Position numbers and translations under genes: made by a program
The notes under the pieces: generated by a model
Database searches by the model: none
What the model saw: only the letters and a program-made list of their open reading frames with translations
What the model was told of the DNA's origin: nothing
Assembly: GCA_933228895.1 (NCBI GenBank)
Contig: OW121855.1
Coordinates: forward strand, 38,082,698 to 38,146,697
DNA: 64,000 bases
Direction: 5' to 3'
Source: Platycnemis pennipes
Taxonomy: Eukaryota > Arthropoda > Insecta > Odonata > Platycnemididae
Shown here: piece after piece, positions 49,130 to 60,299 of the stretch
Numbering within the stretch: the stretch's first letter is position 1
Layout: each line of letters starts with the position of its first letter

Positions 49130-50060
49130 GTCCTCGGATCAAAAAGACGACGGTGGGAAAGGAGGAAGAAGAAATGGGATGGGAATGAATAAGTAGGAAA
49201 AAATGAAACAAACCGCTACGTCCAGGATTCCGGCTTCAAGACTAACCCATATATATTTTTTATGTAGGTCGAATCTATTTTTTGGGGGGAAGAAACTAAA
49301 AAAAAAACTTTTTGAGAAACGGGAGAGAAGAGTCCCACACAAAGGAGGTGTGGTTCACGTAAGTGTCAGTACGAGTGGGCAGAAAATACACATAGAGGCA
49401 TACGTGCATACACACCTGTCTGTGGATTACGAACGGGGGGATGAGCACCCCTGCATGATGAAGGGTGGAACTTGGAATCCACTTCATCTGACGTTCGAGT
49501 CTTCCCGTAGGCTACGAGACGGGAAGAAAAGATGGATTCGGATTCAAACGGCCGACGTCTGGGCAAAATGATGAAGGGAGGGAAATGAAGGGGACAGGAA
49601 GGAAAGCGACGCTTTAGGAGGAAAGGACGCGAGAAAAGGGATCACTGAGGGCATATGAAGAAGGGGATGAAAAGAAGGGTACGCCTGAGTACAAAGAACT
49701 AGATTTAACGCCAAATAGTTTGGTAAAAAAAAAGATAACTTTCGCGGAGAAATCCGAGAGGCAAGAAGTAGAGGGAGACGAGAGAACTGGGGAGGAAAGA
49801 AGAGAACAAAGAAGAAAATGGAATCAGAAAAGAGAGAGGAAGGAGTCATTGAGACAGGAGAAAATTTGGCCGCGGGGTAAAGTGTTGGGAGCAGGTAAAT
49901 TACGTGAGATAACAAGGGAGATGACGCTGGGGGGGGGGTTGGGTTGACGATTGGGGGTTGAGAGAAAGAGAGCTGTTTTACTAAAGTAAGGGATAGGGAG
50001 GGGTAAGAATGTGGGGAGGTAGGAGGTAGAAGTGGATGGTAGAAGTGTTTGGCTCCGAAG
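49130..50060. repeat. Purine-rich low-complexity tract with G10 run
   Basis: Long GGAAGGAAAG/GAGAGGA composition on the plus strand and a run of 10 G at 49929-49938. Frames in both directions are compositional. Confidence 0.6.
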
Positions 50061-52180
50061 ATTGAAAGAAGTAAAAAAGTAAAGGGTTACCGTGAGGGTT
50101 TGGAAAGAGGAATGGTTTGAGCGGTAAGAAGAGGGATAAAGGGAATTGAATGGGTGTTGTGAGGATGGATATTAGGAATGCCGTACGAGATATAGAGAGT
50201 GAGTAATAAGAGGATCAGTGATTGTGTCTTTGTATATAGGATTATATAGCGGAGATAAGACTCGAAAATGGAGAGAGAGGAGTAGATTCCATTTCTCAAA
50301 GTGAGGGCAGGGCACACGTTTTCATTACGGTCACCTTGGACTAACATGGGGTGACTCACAGAGGGCAGGTGCTTCAGAAAGAAGTTGCAGGTAAGTTTGG
50401 ATGGAAGCAGTCGGATCTAATCCCAATGACTGAAGAATCATGTTTAATTTTGAGGCGCGGAATTGAAGAAGATTAGGTATTCACAATTTTTCCGAGAAAT
50501 CCAAAGGACTGTATGCGATAAGCAGGTCGGGTCGGAGGCCGTTCCTACCTTGGTTAACCGTTAAATATTTACTACTCATGTGGCGTCAATCGTCTCTTAA
50601 GCTAAAGATCTTTCTTTAGATCGAGCAGACAGAATGGCAGCATAAGTTACTGGAAAATGAATCCACAGAACGGGTAGTACACTGACGGTAAATTAAAATT
50701 CTGTGGTGCAAATGAAACACCTAATAAAACGTTGAATCACCACACAAGGGAATAGAACCAGTAAGAGATATCACTATGATTTGGAAGAAATAAAAATATT
50801 GACTGGATAAATGGAAATGCTCAGTGTTAACGTAATTTAAACAAATAATTTTTAGTTATAGTTTTAAACAATAGTTTCCAATCGACCTAACAGGAAGGTA
50901 TGAAACTATTTTGTTAAAATTCCAGTAAAAGCAACTACATAATTGTATAAGTACTACTATATATTGTTGACGCCATAAGCAACGTAGGTTTCAAATCACT
51001 GGCACTTCCGGGAGTATGTAATTTAGTAAAGTGCTGCCCACTGGGTTTGTTGGTGCAAAATATAACAATTCAAGAGTGTTATCTTAATTCCAAAACTAGG
51101 ATAAATAATTTAAACTGAAAAAGAATGCAATGCAGGTAGATCCGTAATTTTAGAAATATGATTTTAAAAATTCAAACGCAATTGCCAATGCTTCTCAAGC
51201 ACTAATTACTCATAGAAATTCGGAAGAAAAATCAAGGGTTATCAAGGGTTACCTAGTAAAAGCTAATAACTTATAAGGGCTACTACTTTCTTATTCTTAT
51301 TCAAGGGATTTAACTTACTTTAAAGGCAAGCTGATAAATTTCACCGATACTTTTTCTATATAAATCATGGAACAGATCCGTAATACTTTCATTTACATTA
51401 TTATTTCTGCGTAACTTCCAAATTAGCATTATAATCACGTCAGGAAAAAATTACCACCAAGATATATAAATGATGCTAAAATATATGGAGATGATAGCGC
51501 TTAAAAGCCTGTTCTTTTCTCGGCATGAACTAAAAGGTGACAAATACAAGGGTACAATAAATTAACCATATTTCTAACTGACGTGATATACACCAAACAA
51601 AGTGAGGATTTTCAATTTTAACATTAACGAAGAATGACCACGTAAAACATTTCTGAAATAGCACAGTTACTAAATGTGGATTCAATACTGCATCAAGCAT
51701 TTTATAAAGATTTTAAATGGGTAAAGCATTGACCATTATTTGGCGTGTTTATTTTCATGTAAAAATACGCCTACATATGAAAAAATCGTTTTGGTCTGCT
51801 ACAAAAAACTGAAAATTAGAAAATTAGTTAAAAATAATCTGCTAACAATGCGTGGCATTTTAATGGACAGAAAACGTCATAAAAAACCTCATTTAAAATA
51901 ATAGCATCACAGCACTCTTTAAAAAATTAAAGGATTCAATCAATGAATAGAGGCATGTGCATAAGTAGAATTTTTGGGCATCAAGCATGGTAAAAATTAA
52001 ATGAGTTAGTATAACTCCACTTTTAGCATAATCTTCATTTAACGTTTTCAACGGCATTTTCTACTCTTCAAGGTCCTTTAAAAAGACACTCACTGAAATC
52101 AAGTGGTAAAAATTGAATTAAAATGGGAGTTGTACTAAGTCTTTTAATGCTTACCATTTTTTGCCAATGAAATCAAATGT
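50061..52180. other. AT-rich non-coding stretch
   Basis: Nothing recognised apart from a short tandem ATCAAGGGTT x2 at about 51233-51252. Confidence 0.55.
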
Positions 52181-52559
52181 CGGCAGAATCCAAGAGGGTA
52201 TGACGGAGAGAGAATCGCCAGCAAGGCAAACATTTTGAGAACAATGTCGAAATACATCCTCCCCTCCCATCCCATGCATTCCTTTGAATTCTCCAGGAGG
52301 AAGACGCAGGTAACGTTCACGTTCCCATGACTTCAAGGAGGTCTTTAGGGTGGCATTAATTAAAAATACGAAAAGCCAAGAAATGGGGGAAGTAGGGAAG
52401 GAAAAGTAATTTGGATTGGAACGAAGAGAGCAAAGAACGCAACGAAAAAAAGCAGAAACATTTACAAAGGACAAGAAAGGATCGAAAGAGAGGGACTTTG
52501 GATTAATAAAACAGAAAAACGGCACGCATAACACCACTAAGCTTGGAGCTACCGCAAAG

Positions 52560-52990
52560 GAGAGTACCCTTTCCCATTTCTCACCCCTAGCATTCGCTCC
52601 CACACACCGTCCCCCAAAATCCCTTCTTTCCGAAACTGGTGCTTCCCCCCAACGTCATCATACGCGTCCTACGGACTCACCCCTTGGAAAATTCCCTTCT
52701 ATTCCTCCCAGACTCCACCGCCGAATTTCACCCCTCGTCTACATACCACCGTCACCGCGACCACGGACGCTTCATCCCTATTCTGCAGCCACTCTTAAAC
52801 CCCCGACGCCTGGCGGTGGGCTGGCACGATCCGAACTCCCCTCCCCCCTACTCCCCCGTCTCCCAATCCTACGCAACCTGCCAACCCCTTTTCTACAGCC
52901 ACCGCGAAATCAATCGCTCCGTGCAAATCCACCACCAAACCCCCACCTCTCATCAACCTCTCTCATCCTCTTCGCTGCCCTTTAAGTCCG
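52560..52990. repeat. Pyrimidine/C-rich tract
   Basis: CCCC, CTCC and CACC runs on the plus strand give a 189-codon P/S/R-rich frame (52416-52985). It is low complexity without domains and I do not consider it a gene. Confidence 0.6.
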
Positions 52991-52999
52991 AATAATATA

Positions 53000-54700
53000 A
53001 ATCAAGACTCCTCCCCTTTCATAACTCGCACGTGTCACCAAGACGGGCTCCCCGCGGGTAAAAAATCTATTAAGTTTTCCGCTCGAATAAGTTCCAGCCC
53101 CAGCTCCTTTTTGAGGACCTCTGCTTTAGGAGTTCATTAACTTAGCGAAGCAAACACACAAATGCAATTTTTATTAATTATCACTCATAATATACATAGA
53201 ATTTGTCTCCTTATCAACTCCAAATCATTAAACTTCAACATTAAGTTTTAAGAATAACAAACCATCAGATGAGCGTCTATGAGTTCTAAGTGCAATAGAA
53301 AAAATTGAAACCACCACCAATCAAAAATAATAATATTATGAGCGCATAAAGATGCTATGAGTTCATTGGAAATCCCACGGTCAGAGTTTTCTAATTAAGT
53401 AAAGTATCCACACTACCACATAACTGACAATAAGACTCACAGAATATACGATGTACCATGGCAACACTTTGCATTCAGGTGTGGACATTAGTGACAATAA
53501 CTGACTTCCATTTATCTAATAAATTACAGCAATTTCAGTTGAATAGGATTTGTGATTATTTGACTAAACAACACTATGACGTACACAGAGGTACGTGAAT
53601 GGAGGAAGGTATGCACGGTAACGTTATAATAGAATAAAGTAAAAATTTAATGGAATCCATTTAATCAGGGCAAAACGCTGGAAGTCTTTTCCCTAAAAAA
53701 AATCCTAATTCGACAATTCCTGCATAATACAGGGGGTCTTTGACGATATAGGTCAGTTTGATTGAGGCTCACCAACTTTTTTCTAATTGGAGCCAACTAA
53801 GATTCTTTACCTGGCAGCAAAATATGAAAAACTGTTTAAGAAAGATATACGTTCCAATTAATCGAACGTCACACTCTTGCATTTCAATTACCAGGTAATG
53901 TCACGAATTTTAATTTTCATAGCCTTATGATTCAAGCATGGCACACGAAACTACATTATATTATTTAATAACAGGTAATTATTAATAAGGCTAGCAAGCA
54001 ATTTATTTGCGTCCAAGGATTCCTGTTTTCAGTCCTGCTCCCGGAACGGCGAAATTAAGGCTGTTCTATACCAAACCAATATCTCTTGAGTAACCGCCAC
54101 GGGGGTTAGTTCCGAGAGCCGCCGCTTCAGTTTCAGTGGGATGGGTAACTTTACTGGGAGGAGGGGGTCATCTTTGAGGGGTGTTTGGGGAGTGGCTTAT
54201 TTATTCAGTCACCAATGAGTGACCACCGGTCGAGATGTTCCTTATCGCTTATTGCGTCACACGTCGTCACTCGATCCCTTGGAGGAAGGCCGAGGGAATC
54301 TTTGTTTACGAGTGATTCATTTGTCTTCCTCATCTTAGCTACCCGCTTATCTTTGCTACTCACCTAACACGAACGTAACTTGTCTATAAGTGGGATTTGA
54401 TTTAGTCCACTCTCGCTACCAGGTAAAATACCCGGGGCTATTTATTTTCAGTACAGAAGTAAAATGCTTCTCGTGACTTTGACCTAATTCCTTTATTGCA
54501 AGATTTTTCCAATACGAGTGTAACTCCGTCTAAAGTTTGTCCAGAAATTAAACGGGATCGAGAAAAAACTAAAACACAACGTCATTGTAAGTGCGAACTG
54601 GAGCAAAACTTTTTATGGACTACGGTAGATTATATTTATTCGATAGATGAAAAGTCCAAAGAGAGAATCTTAAAAAAGAAAATTGAGCATCAGTAATTCA
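53000..54700. other. Non-coding stretch
   Basis: Nothing recognised. Confidence 0.5.
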
Positions 54701-54755
54701 ATGAAATAAAACTGACTGACTGATGGCTCGTCACCCTAGGGTGACTTTATTTCAT
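54701..54755. repeat. Nested 55-bp inverted repeat
   Basis: Outer arms ATGAAATAAA (54701-54710) and TTTATTTCAT (54746-54755) enclose an ACTGACTGACTGA run (54711-54723) and a perfect 16-nt palindrome GTCACCCTAGGGTGAC (54730-54745). It lies about 80 bp beyond the transposase relic and could be a terminal structure of that element or of another mobile element. Confidence 0.75.
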
Positions 54756-54834
54756 AGTATGCCAAAAACTGGCTTATTATATGTGTCATTTTAATCCCGG
54801 AACCGACTAGGATCTTTAATTATTCATTAAAATA

Positions 54835-55621
54835 TCATTCGGTCTATGGAAACTGTCTATTGGATTGTTTTTATTTAAGGCTGCACATTCCATAGCTGCG
54901 TTTTCACTGTTTTCTATCGTTTTGTAGTATTTCGTACTTTGATTTGTTATTATTTTTTCTAGTGGGTCAATTGTAGCTTTTTCGTATATTTTGTCATTTG
55001 CGGTCCATTATTTAATTCCATGCATGTTTCTTAGCATCCTTCGGTCCATCGCCTTAATATTGTCTATCTTGTTTCTGTAGAGTTTGCTTCCTTAGCTATT
55101 TCTCTCCACCTCTTACAGCAATTTCGCGGCAAGTGATTGGTGCAATCTATTTTAATGACAGGGAGATCAACGCCGTAGGGAGGAAGTTCGGCCAATTTCT
55201 TGGTAGCACTGCTGTCGCCATCCCCTACGAATTAAATGGAAATTTTATCGTATTTGCGTGAAGAAAGATAAAACTAATTACACAACACCCATTTATAAGA
55301 TTCATGACAAGCACATCATATTATATCGCCTATAAGCCGGTGGTACTTCAAATTGTGCATCTCTACTCTTGTTTTAAATCCCTCGACAATTATGTCGGCT
55401 TCCATTTCCGTCGAGGACTTGTTCCAATTCTTGAAGCACATATGCTGTTTGGCCTGTGTTTTCATAGTTCTGCATTTCGCACATATACTGCAGTATTTGC
55501 AGCTAAATGGTGCATTATTTCCCAGAGCTAACAGAGAAGTGAAACGGTGTCTTATATCAAATATTTTTCTTCTAGAAGGCTCATAAGCTGTCTCCTTCCT
55601 TTGTCTCTTCAGTGGTATCAC
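54835..55621 (-). pseudogene. Mutator-like transposase relic
   Basis: The minus strand encodes a Cys/His cluster (CKYCSICAKC, then H-MCFKNW) followed by NKSSTEMEADIIVEGF and KYHRLIGD. About 80-90 bp later the reading resumes with GDGDSSATKKLAELPPYG, then KIDCTNHLPRN. This order (C.KNW..SS..MEADII.EGF, then GDGDS, then a K[IV][ED]C.NHL.RN box) is what I know from arthropod proteins annotated with a Mutator-like transposase domain. The gap at GD|GD looks like an insertion. Beyond about 55080 the match is weak, with a frameshift and stops, so the extent to 54835 is tentative. Both ends of the gene are missing. Confidence 0.6.
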
Positions 55622-55639
55622 TTTAAGTCAAGCAGGAAT

Positions 55640-56255
55640 TTACGTTTGTAAATTGGCCTTTCAAAAGTTATTGAACCGCAGTGCCCTAAGGACATTTCAG
55701 AGGGATGAAATGTCTCCGATATTTTTTTGAAATATACGAGAAAAACTAAACTGCAGTTCTACGAAAATGTTGATTATATTCGTAAGATTCGGATTTTTTT
55801 CCAATTCGGACGTAAACGTAAAATACGCTTTCATTTAGCATTACTTACATAAACAAGATTGGTGATTGAAGGAGTCAACCCCCGATACTTTTATCCAATA
55901 TGTGTTGGAAGCAATTTTTTCCGATCCTAAATAGTACAATAGTTTGCACGAGTAATCCAGTTACTGTATATCCATTCTAATGCATTAAAAAGGAAATATT
56001 AAATTTCAGGGTAAATGGTTACTCGGTCGGACCAGGTGACCATTATTCTGCGTTTTACTGTCAGCTTATTGAACACAAGCTCCCCATTTTAGCTATTTTA
56101 CCTCAATTCACTTTTCTCAATTTACTTTCGAGAACAGGGCCTGGGGCCTCGAATTTCCCAGGCGATACGGAGGGGGACCCGAAACTTTTTCCAAGAAATT
56201 TTAACGTTCTGATTTTAACTAGGCATGATAATCCGGATTAAACTGCTTATATTTC
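55640..56255. other. Non-coding stretch between transposon relics
   Basis: Contains a 9-bp hairpin GACATTTCA/TGAAATGTC at 55691-55714. Nothing else recognised. Confidence 0.5.
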
Positions 56256-56259
56256 ATGT

Positions 56260-58017
56260 GCTAAGTGAAAAGTAACATCGCTGTTTTGTCTTCTCGTCAC
56301 ATTTCCGAAGTACTCTTTTTATAAATCCTAGCTTTCTCTTCGCTCGGCCGCATATTTCCCGGATGTGTCTTCTCCACGATAAATCTTTATTGATTGTTTC
56401 ACCTAAATACCTTATGGTTTCAACGCTTTCGACCTTCGTGTTATTAATTTTATAGGATCGCTCTATAGAATTATTCCTCCTCCAATCTTGAATTATAACT
56501 AAATCCTTGCTTCCTGTCTTCTTCTGATATACCCCTGCGCACTACAGTATCGTCTGCACAAAGTCTAAGCGTAAAACTAACTACGCTACCCTGGGGAACT
56601 CCCGATGTGACTTTGATTGTGTCTGACATGATACCATCTATGACAACCCTCTGCTCTCGCCCACTTAAGAATTCTTTTATCCAACACACAACGTCATTAT
56701 TTAAACCAAAACTCTCTAATTTCAAGATTAATTTATCATGTGGAACTTTATCGAATGCATTTTTAAAATCTTAAATCTATCGCATGAACTTCAGTACTGT
56801 TTTCGCCGTTGACTAAAATATCGTGTACAAATAAAGCTTATTGTGTCTCGCAGGATCTACCTTTCCGGAACCCACGTTGTCTGTTTATGAGCTATCCCTG
56901 ATATCCAAATGCCCCATGATTGTACTGACTACAATGTGCTCAAATACCTTGCAAGAGATTAACGTGAGTGAAATGGGTCTGTAGTTACTAGGTTCTTTCC
57001 TATCACCGCTTTCAAAAATAGGTGTAATGTTAGCTACTTTCCAATCCTTGCGTACAGTGCGGTTCTTTAGTGTTTTATTGAATAATATTTATAGATAGGA
57101 GGCTATTTCAGAAGCTAATGTTTTATATACCCGGGAAGGAATTTGATCGGGACCTGGTGATTTGTTTTTACTAATGTTTTTTAACTGCTGCTCTATTCCG
57201 CGACCTGAAATTTTTAATTCGGGCATTTGCTCACTGAATGTTTTCGGCGGAGGTTCCACTGCGATGTGTGACGATGAGTTGAATACGCTTTGGAAGAAGG
57301 CTTTTAAAGTATTGGCATTTTCTAAACCCTCAGGTGACTCTAATTCCTTTATCACTTTTAAGTGTGTGTACCTACTGTGGACCTATTTCCCTGAAGGTCT
57401 CTCTCTCACATATGACCAAAACACTTTAGGATTGCTATCTAAATATTCTCCTAACATCTTGCTCTTGAAATGTGATAACGCTTGCCGACATGATTTCCTT
57501 GCTAATGATCTCGATTTTTTATAGTTTTGAACTAACTCATTTTTTTCCTATACCGATAGACCCTGTCCTTCATTTTTCATCCCAGCGTGGCATACCCTTC
57601 GTCGCTTTAGTGATTTCCTAACCTCCACGTCATACCACCTATGCTCTGTATTATCAATTTACTTGGTATATATTTATTAACTGCTTTACGGGTGACCTCA
57701 AGAATTTCTCTCCCCGAATCCTCCTATATCTAATCCTTTGCTTTGTTCGCTAAATACATTAAACGATTCCCTTAGTTCCTCTTTCATACCGTCGTTAATT
57801 AACCTTGTCAAATAAGTATACCCTCCTCCTTGGTTTATAATGTTTTTCAACGCCTACATTAAATATCGCATGCACTATTTTATGATCACTAATTCCTGTC
57901 TGTAGCTACATTTAGAACTTATTCGGGTTTATTTGTTGCGAATAAGTCTAGTATGTTGTCTCCCCTGGTCTGTTCTTTTACTAGTTGTTTTAAAGTTTCG
58001 TCGTACCGATGGACTGA
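56260..58017 (-). pseudogene. RT half of the minus-strand LINE relic
   Basis: Conceptual translation in shifting frames gives: the end of the endonuclease (TRGDNILDLFATNKP), a linker region, KNKSPGPDQIPSRVYKTLASE, a decayed NYRPISL region, GFRKGRSCETQ, then FKNAFDKVPHDKL and WIKEFLSGREQRVVIDG. These are followed by VTSGVPQGSV, an internal deletion of about 25 codons, LCADDTVV, and RYLGETINKDLSWRRHI. The catalytic ADD pair is retained, but the deletion between PQGSV and ADD, plus stops and frameshifts, makes it non-functional. Confidence 0.75.
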
Positions 58018-59202
58018 AAAGCAGCCGATGTAACACCCATTTTTAAAAGTGGTGATAGGGAGCAGCCATCTAACTACAGACCTATATCCCTCACATCCAT
58101 TTCATGCAAGGTCCTGGAACATAATTATTAGTTCAGTCATGGGACAACTATATAGCCAGAATTTATTGTCCGATGTTCAGCATGGGTTCCGGAAGAGCAA
58201 ATCATGTGAAACTCAACTTGCTCTCTTTTCTCACAGTATTTTAGTTTCTGGCGAAAATTATATTCCAGTGGATGCTATATTTCTCGATTTCAAAAAAGCT
58301 TTCGAGAAGGTGTCTCATAGCAAACTAATGTTGAAATTAAAATATTATGGCATAGACAGTAACATTAAATCATGGATAAATGATTTCCTGCATGATCGGG
58401 TGCAAAGGGTTGTTTTGGACGGTGTTACCTTACCGGCAATTAAAGTCACTTCGGGTGTCTCATCAGGTAGTGTGATAGGTCCACTCCTGTTCCTCCTGTA
58501 CATAAATGATATCAATAAGGTTGTCATAAGTAAGCTTCGTCTATTTGCCGATGGCACTGTAGTGTACAGGCAAATTCTATGCCCAAACGATAAAGAATAT
58601 TTAAATGATGACCTACAAGCAATTGAAGATTGGTGTGATACATGGCACTTAGAATTAAAATTTAATAATTGTCTCTTGATGAATTTTTGGAAAATGAATA
58701 GCTCTCCTCTTAGCACTTGGATTGAAGAAGATCGTAGCAGATTGAAATTTAGACATAATCTCTTAAACAAATTCCAAGACCATATTTTCAGTGATGATGT
58801 TAAAATTATTTTGTGAACCCCAACTTACTGTGGTAGACTGGACCATAATCACGAAATTAGAGAAAATGATTGCCAAACTGACAGATTCAAAATGCCCTTT
58901 TTTCTACGTACATTGAGGGATATGAATAATGGTAAATATATCCAGTACGAGTGTAGCAATGGATAACATTGGTACCTGCATGTTGGTATAAGGACTTATA
59001 GCTAACCCAACTAACGGCATGTTTTTGCATGTATGCTTCGCTATTTTTATCTTTTTTTAAATAGCGTAGTTTTGAACAGTACCTATACGAGTACTATTCC
59101 TTTCTTTATGCATGATATGTAGTGCATGTTTGGTGAGAATTCACCACTTACCACACACCTTTATGTTGGCTTGCAGAGTATTATGTAGAAGTAGATGTAA
59201 AA
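58018..59202 (+). pseudogene. Inserted plus-strand jockey/CR1-like LINE fragment
   Basis: A 5'-truncated LINE begins in RT motif 1-2: [10 protein letters not shown], then [17 protein letters not shown], a 2-nt deletion frameshift at about 58120-58125, QHGFRKSKSCETQ, FLDFKKAFEKV, GVSSGSVIGPLLFLLYIND and LRLFADGTVVYR. FADG replaces the catalytic FADD, and SSGS replaces the usual PQGS. After FNNCLLMNFWK there is an internal deletion, then a TGA in place of an expected Trp codon (58814-58816). The C-terminal tail continues to about 58935 (RTLRDMN-like). The 3' UTR ends near GCTTGCAGAGTATTATGTAGAAG and GTAGATGTAAAAA, a type of end I associate with insect jockey-like elements. It sits inside the minus-strand LINE. 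No clear target-site duplication was seen. Confidence 0.75.
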
Positions 59203-59800
59203 AATGTGACGTAAAGGTGTTCAACAGTGATTCGCAGAGTTACTTATCCTTACCTCCTGTTATGAAACTACACGTATTCCAGTCTATCGAAGGGAGATTG
59301 AAGTCTCCGCCTACTATTATTCCTCTGTATTTGTTCCGAGAAATCAATGTTCCTATCTCTGACTCTAGTTCCATTATAGAATTGTTGTCTGCATCCGGTG
59401 GCCTGTAATATGCACCTACATATATCTTTTTTTTGCGTCACTACTTTTAATTTTAACGGAACACCAAATACTTACTACATTTCGCTCTGAAATAAGTTTT
59501 CTTCTACTAACATACGGGTCCTTCACAGCTATAAATAATACTCCTCCGTTTCTGCTTACTCTATCCTTTCTGTATACGGTAAAACACTTAGGGAAAACTT
59601 CATATCTGATATGTCCTTCGAAAGCCATCTTTCTGTGCGTACGATCATATCAGCATCAGTACTTTTTATGAGGTGGTGAAATTCGGCTACTTTATTTCTT
59701 AAACTACGACAATTCACTACTATCACTGAAATTATTTCTCCCAATCTATTTCTCTCCTGGTGCTCTTTTTCAGCTAGTATTTTCCCCGATAATTATTTTA
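59203..59800 (-). pseudogene. Endonuclease half of the minus-strand LINE relic
   Basis: Minus-strand reading gives SVIVVNCRSLRNKVAEFHHL, TERWLS (usually TETWL in this family), RNGGVLFIAVK, VGAYYRPPDADNNSI and GGDFNLPSIDWNT, which are typical jockey/CR1 endonuclease motifs. Two frameshifts (near 59570 and 59420) and an in-frame stop interrupt it. It ends abruptly at LLNTF, where the plus-strand element begins. Confidence 0.75.
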
Positions 59801-60198
59801 GCGACCCACTATTTAATCTACCAATCTGATATGTATGTATCTGTAGTAATCTGATATATATGCATGATTTGAACTTCTGTTCTGGGGCCGGTTAAATTAA
59901 CTGCTTCATGACAGGATAAACAGTGAGCTTAACCAGAGAAAACAGATAGGAATGGGCACTGTGAAAGCAAATACCGAGCACTGAAAATGAAGGAAGACAT
60001 TTTTTTCATGTCGGTACCGACGGGCAAGGCTGAATTGAAGTTAGGCCAAACGTGCCCCCCGAAGCAAATTTCTGGCTACGTGCCTGCCTGCTACTGAAAA
60101 AAATATCCCTTGCTGAGCTCGCTCGGTCTGAGGGCTCTGGCTTTCGACAAGGGGCCGGAGGGAGGCGAAGTGGCTCGGACGTGGCCTTGGAATGGTTC

Positions 60199-60222
60199 GA
60201 GAGAGAGAGAGAGAGAGAGAGA
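60199..60222. repeat. (GA)12 microsatellite
   Basis: Twelve uninterrupted GA units inside a purine-rich segment at 60170-60290. Confidence 0.95.
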
Positions 60223-60299
60223 TAAGGAGCCAGGAGGTGGAGGGTGACGTTAGCGGGAGTGGGGGGGACTTAGAGCAGCGCCACGGAACGAAAGATTTT

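Larger units (their letters stand above)
56260..59800 (-). mobile_element. Jockey/CR1-like LINE relic, split by an insertion
   Basis: On the minus strand the order is endonuclease (59800-59203), then a break filled by a plus-strand element, then linker, RT and post-RT region (58017-56260). The broken edges fit: LCESLLNTF before the break and VHRYDETLKQL...ILDLFATNKP after it are adjacent parts of this protein type. Many stops and frameshifts mark it as old. Confidence 0.75.

Noticed and set aside
52416..52985. 189-codon plus-strand frame
   Set aside because: Product is P/S/R/T low complexity caused by a C-rich tract.
58345..58770. 141-codon minus-strand frame
   Set aside because: It is the antisense shadow of the plus-strand reverse transcriptase relic.
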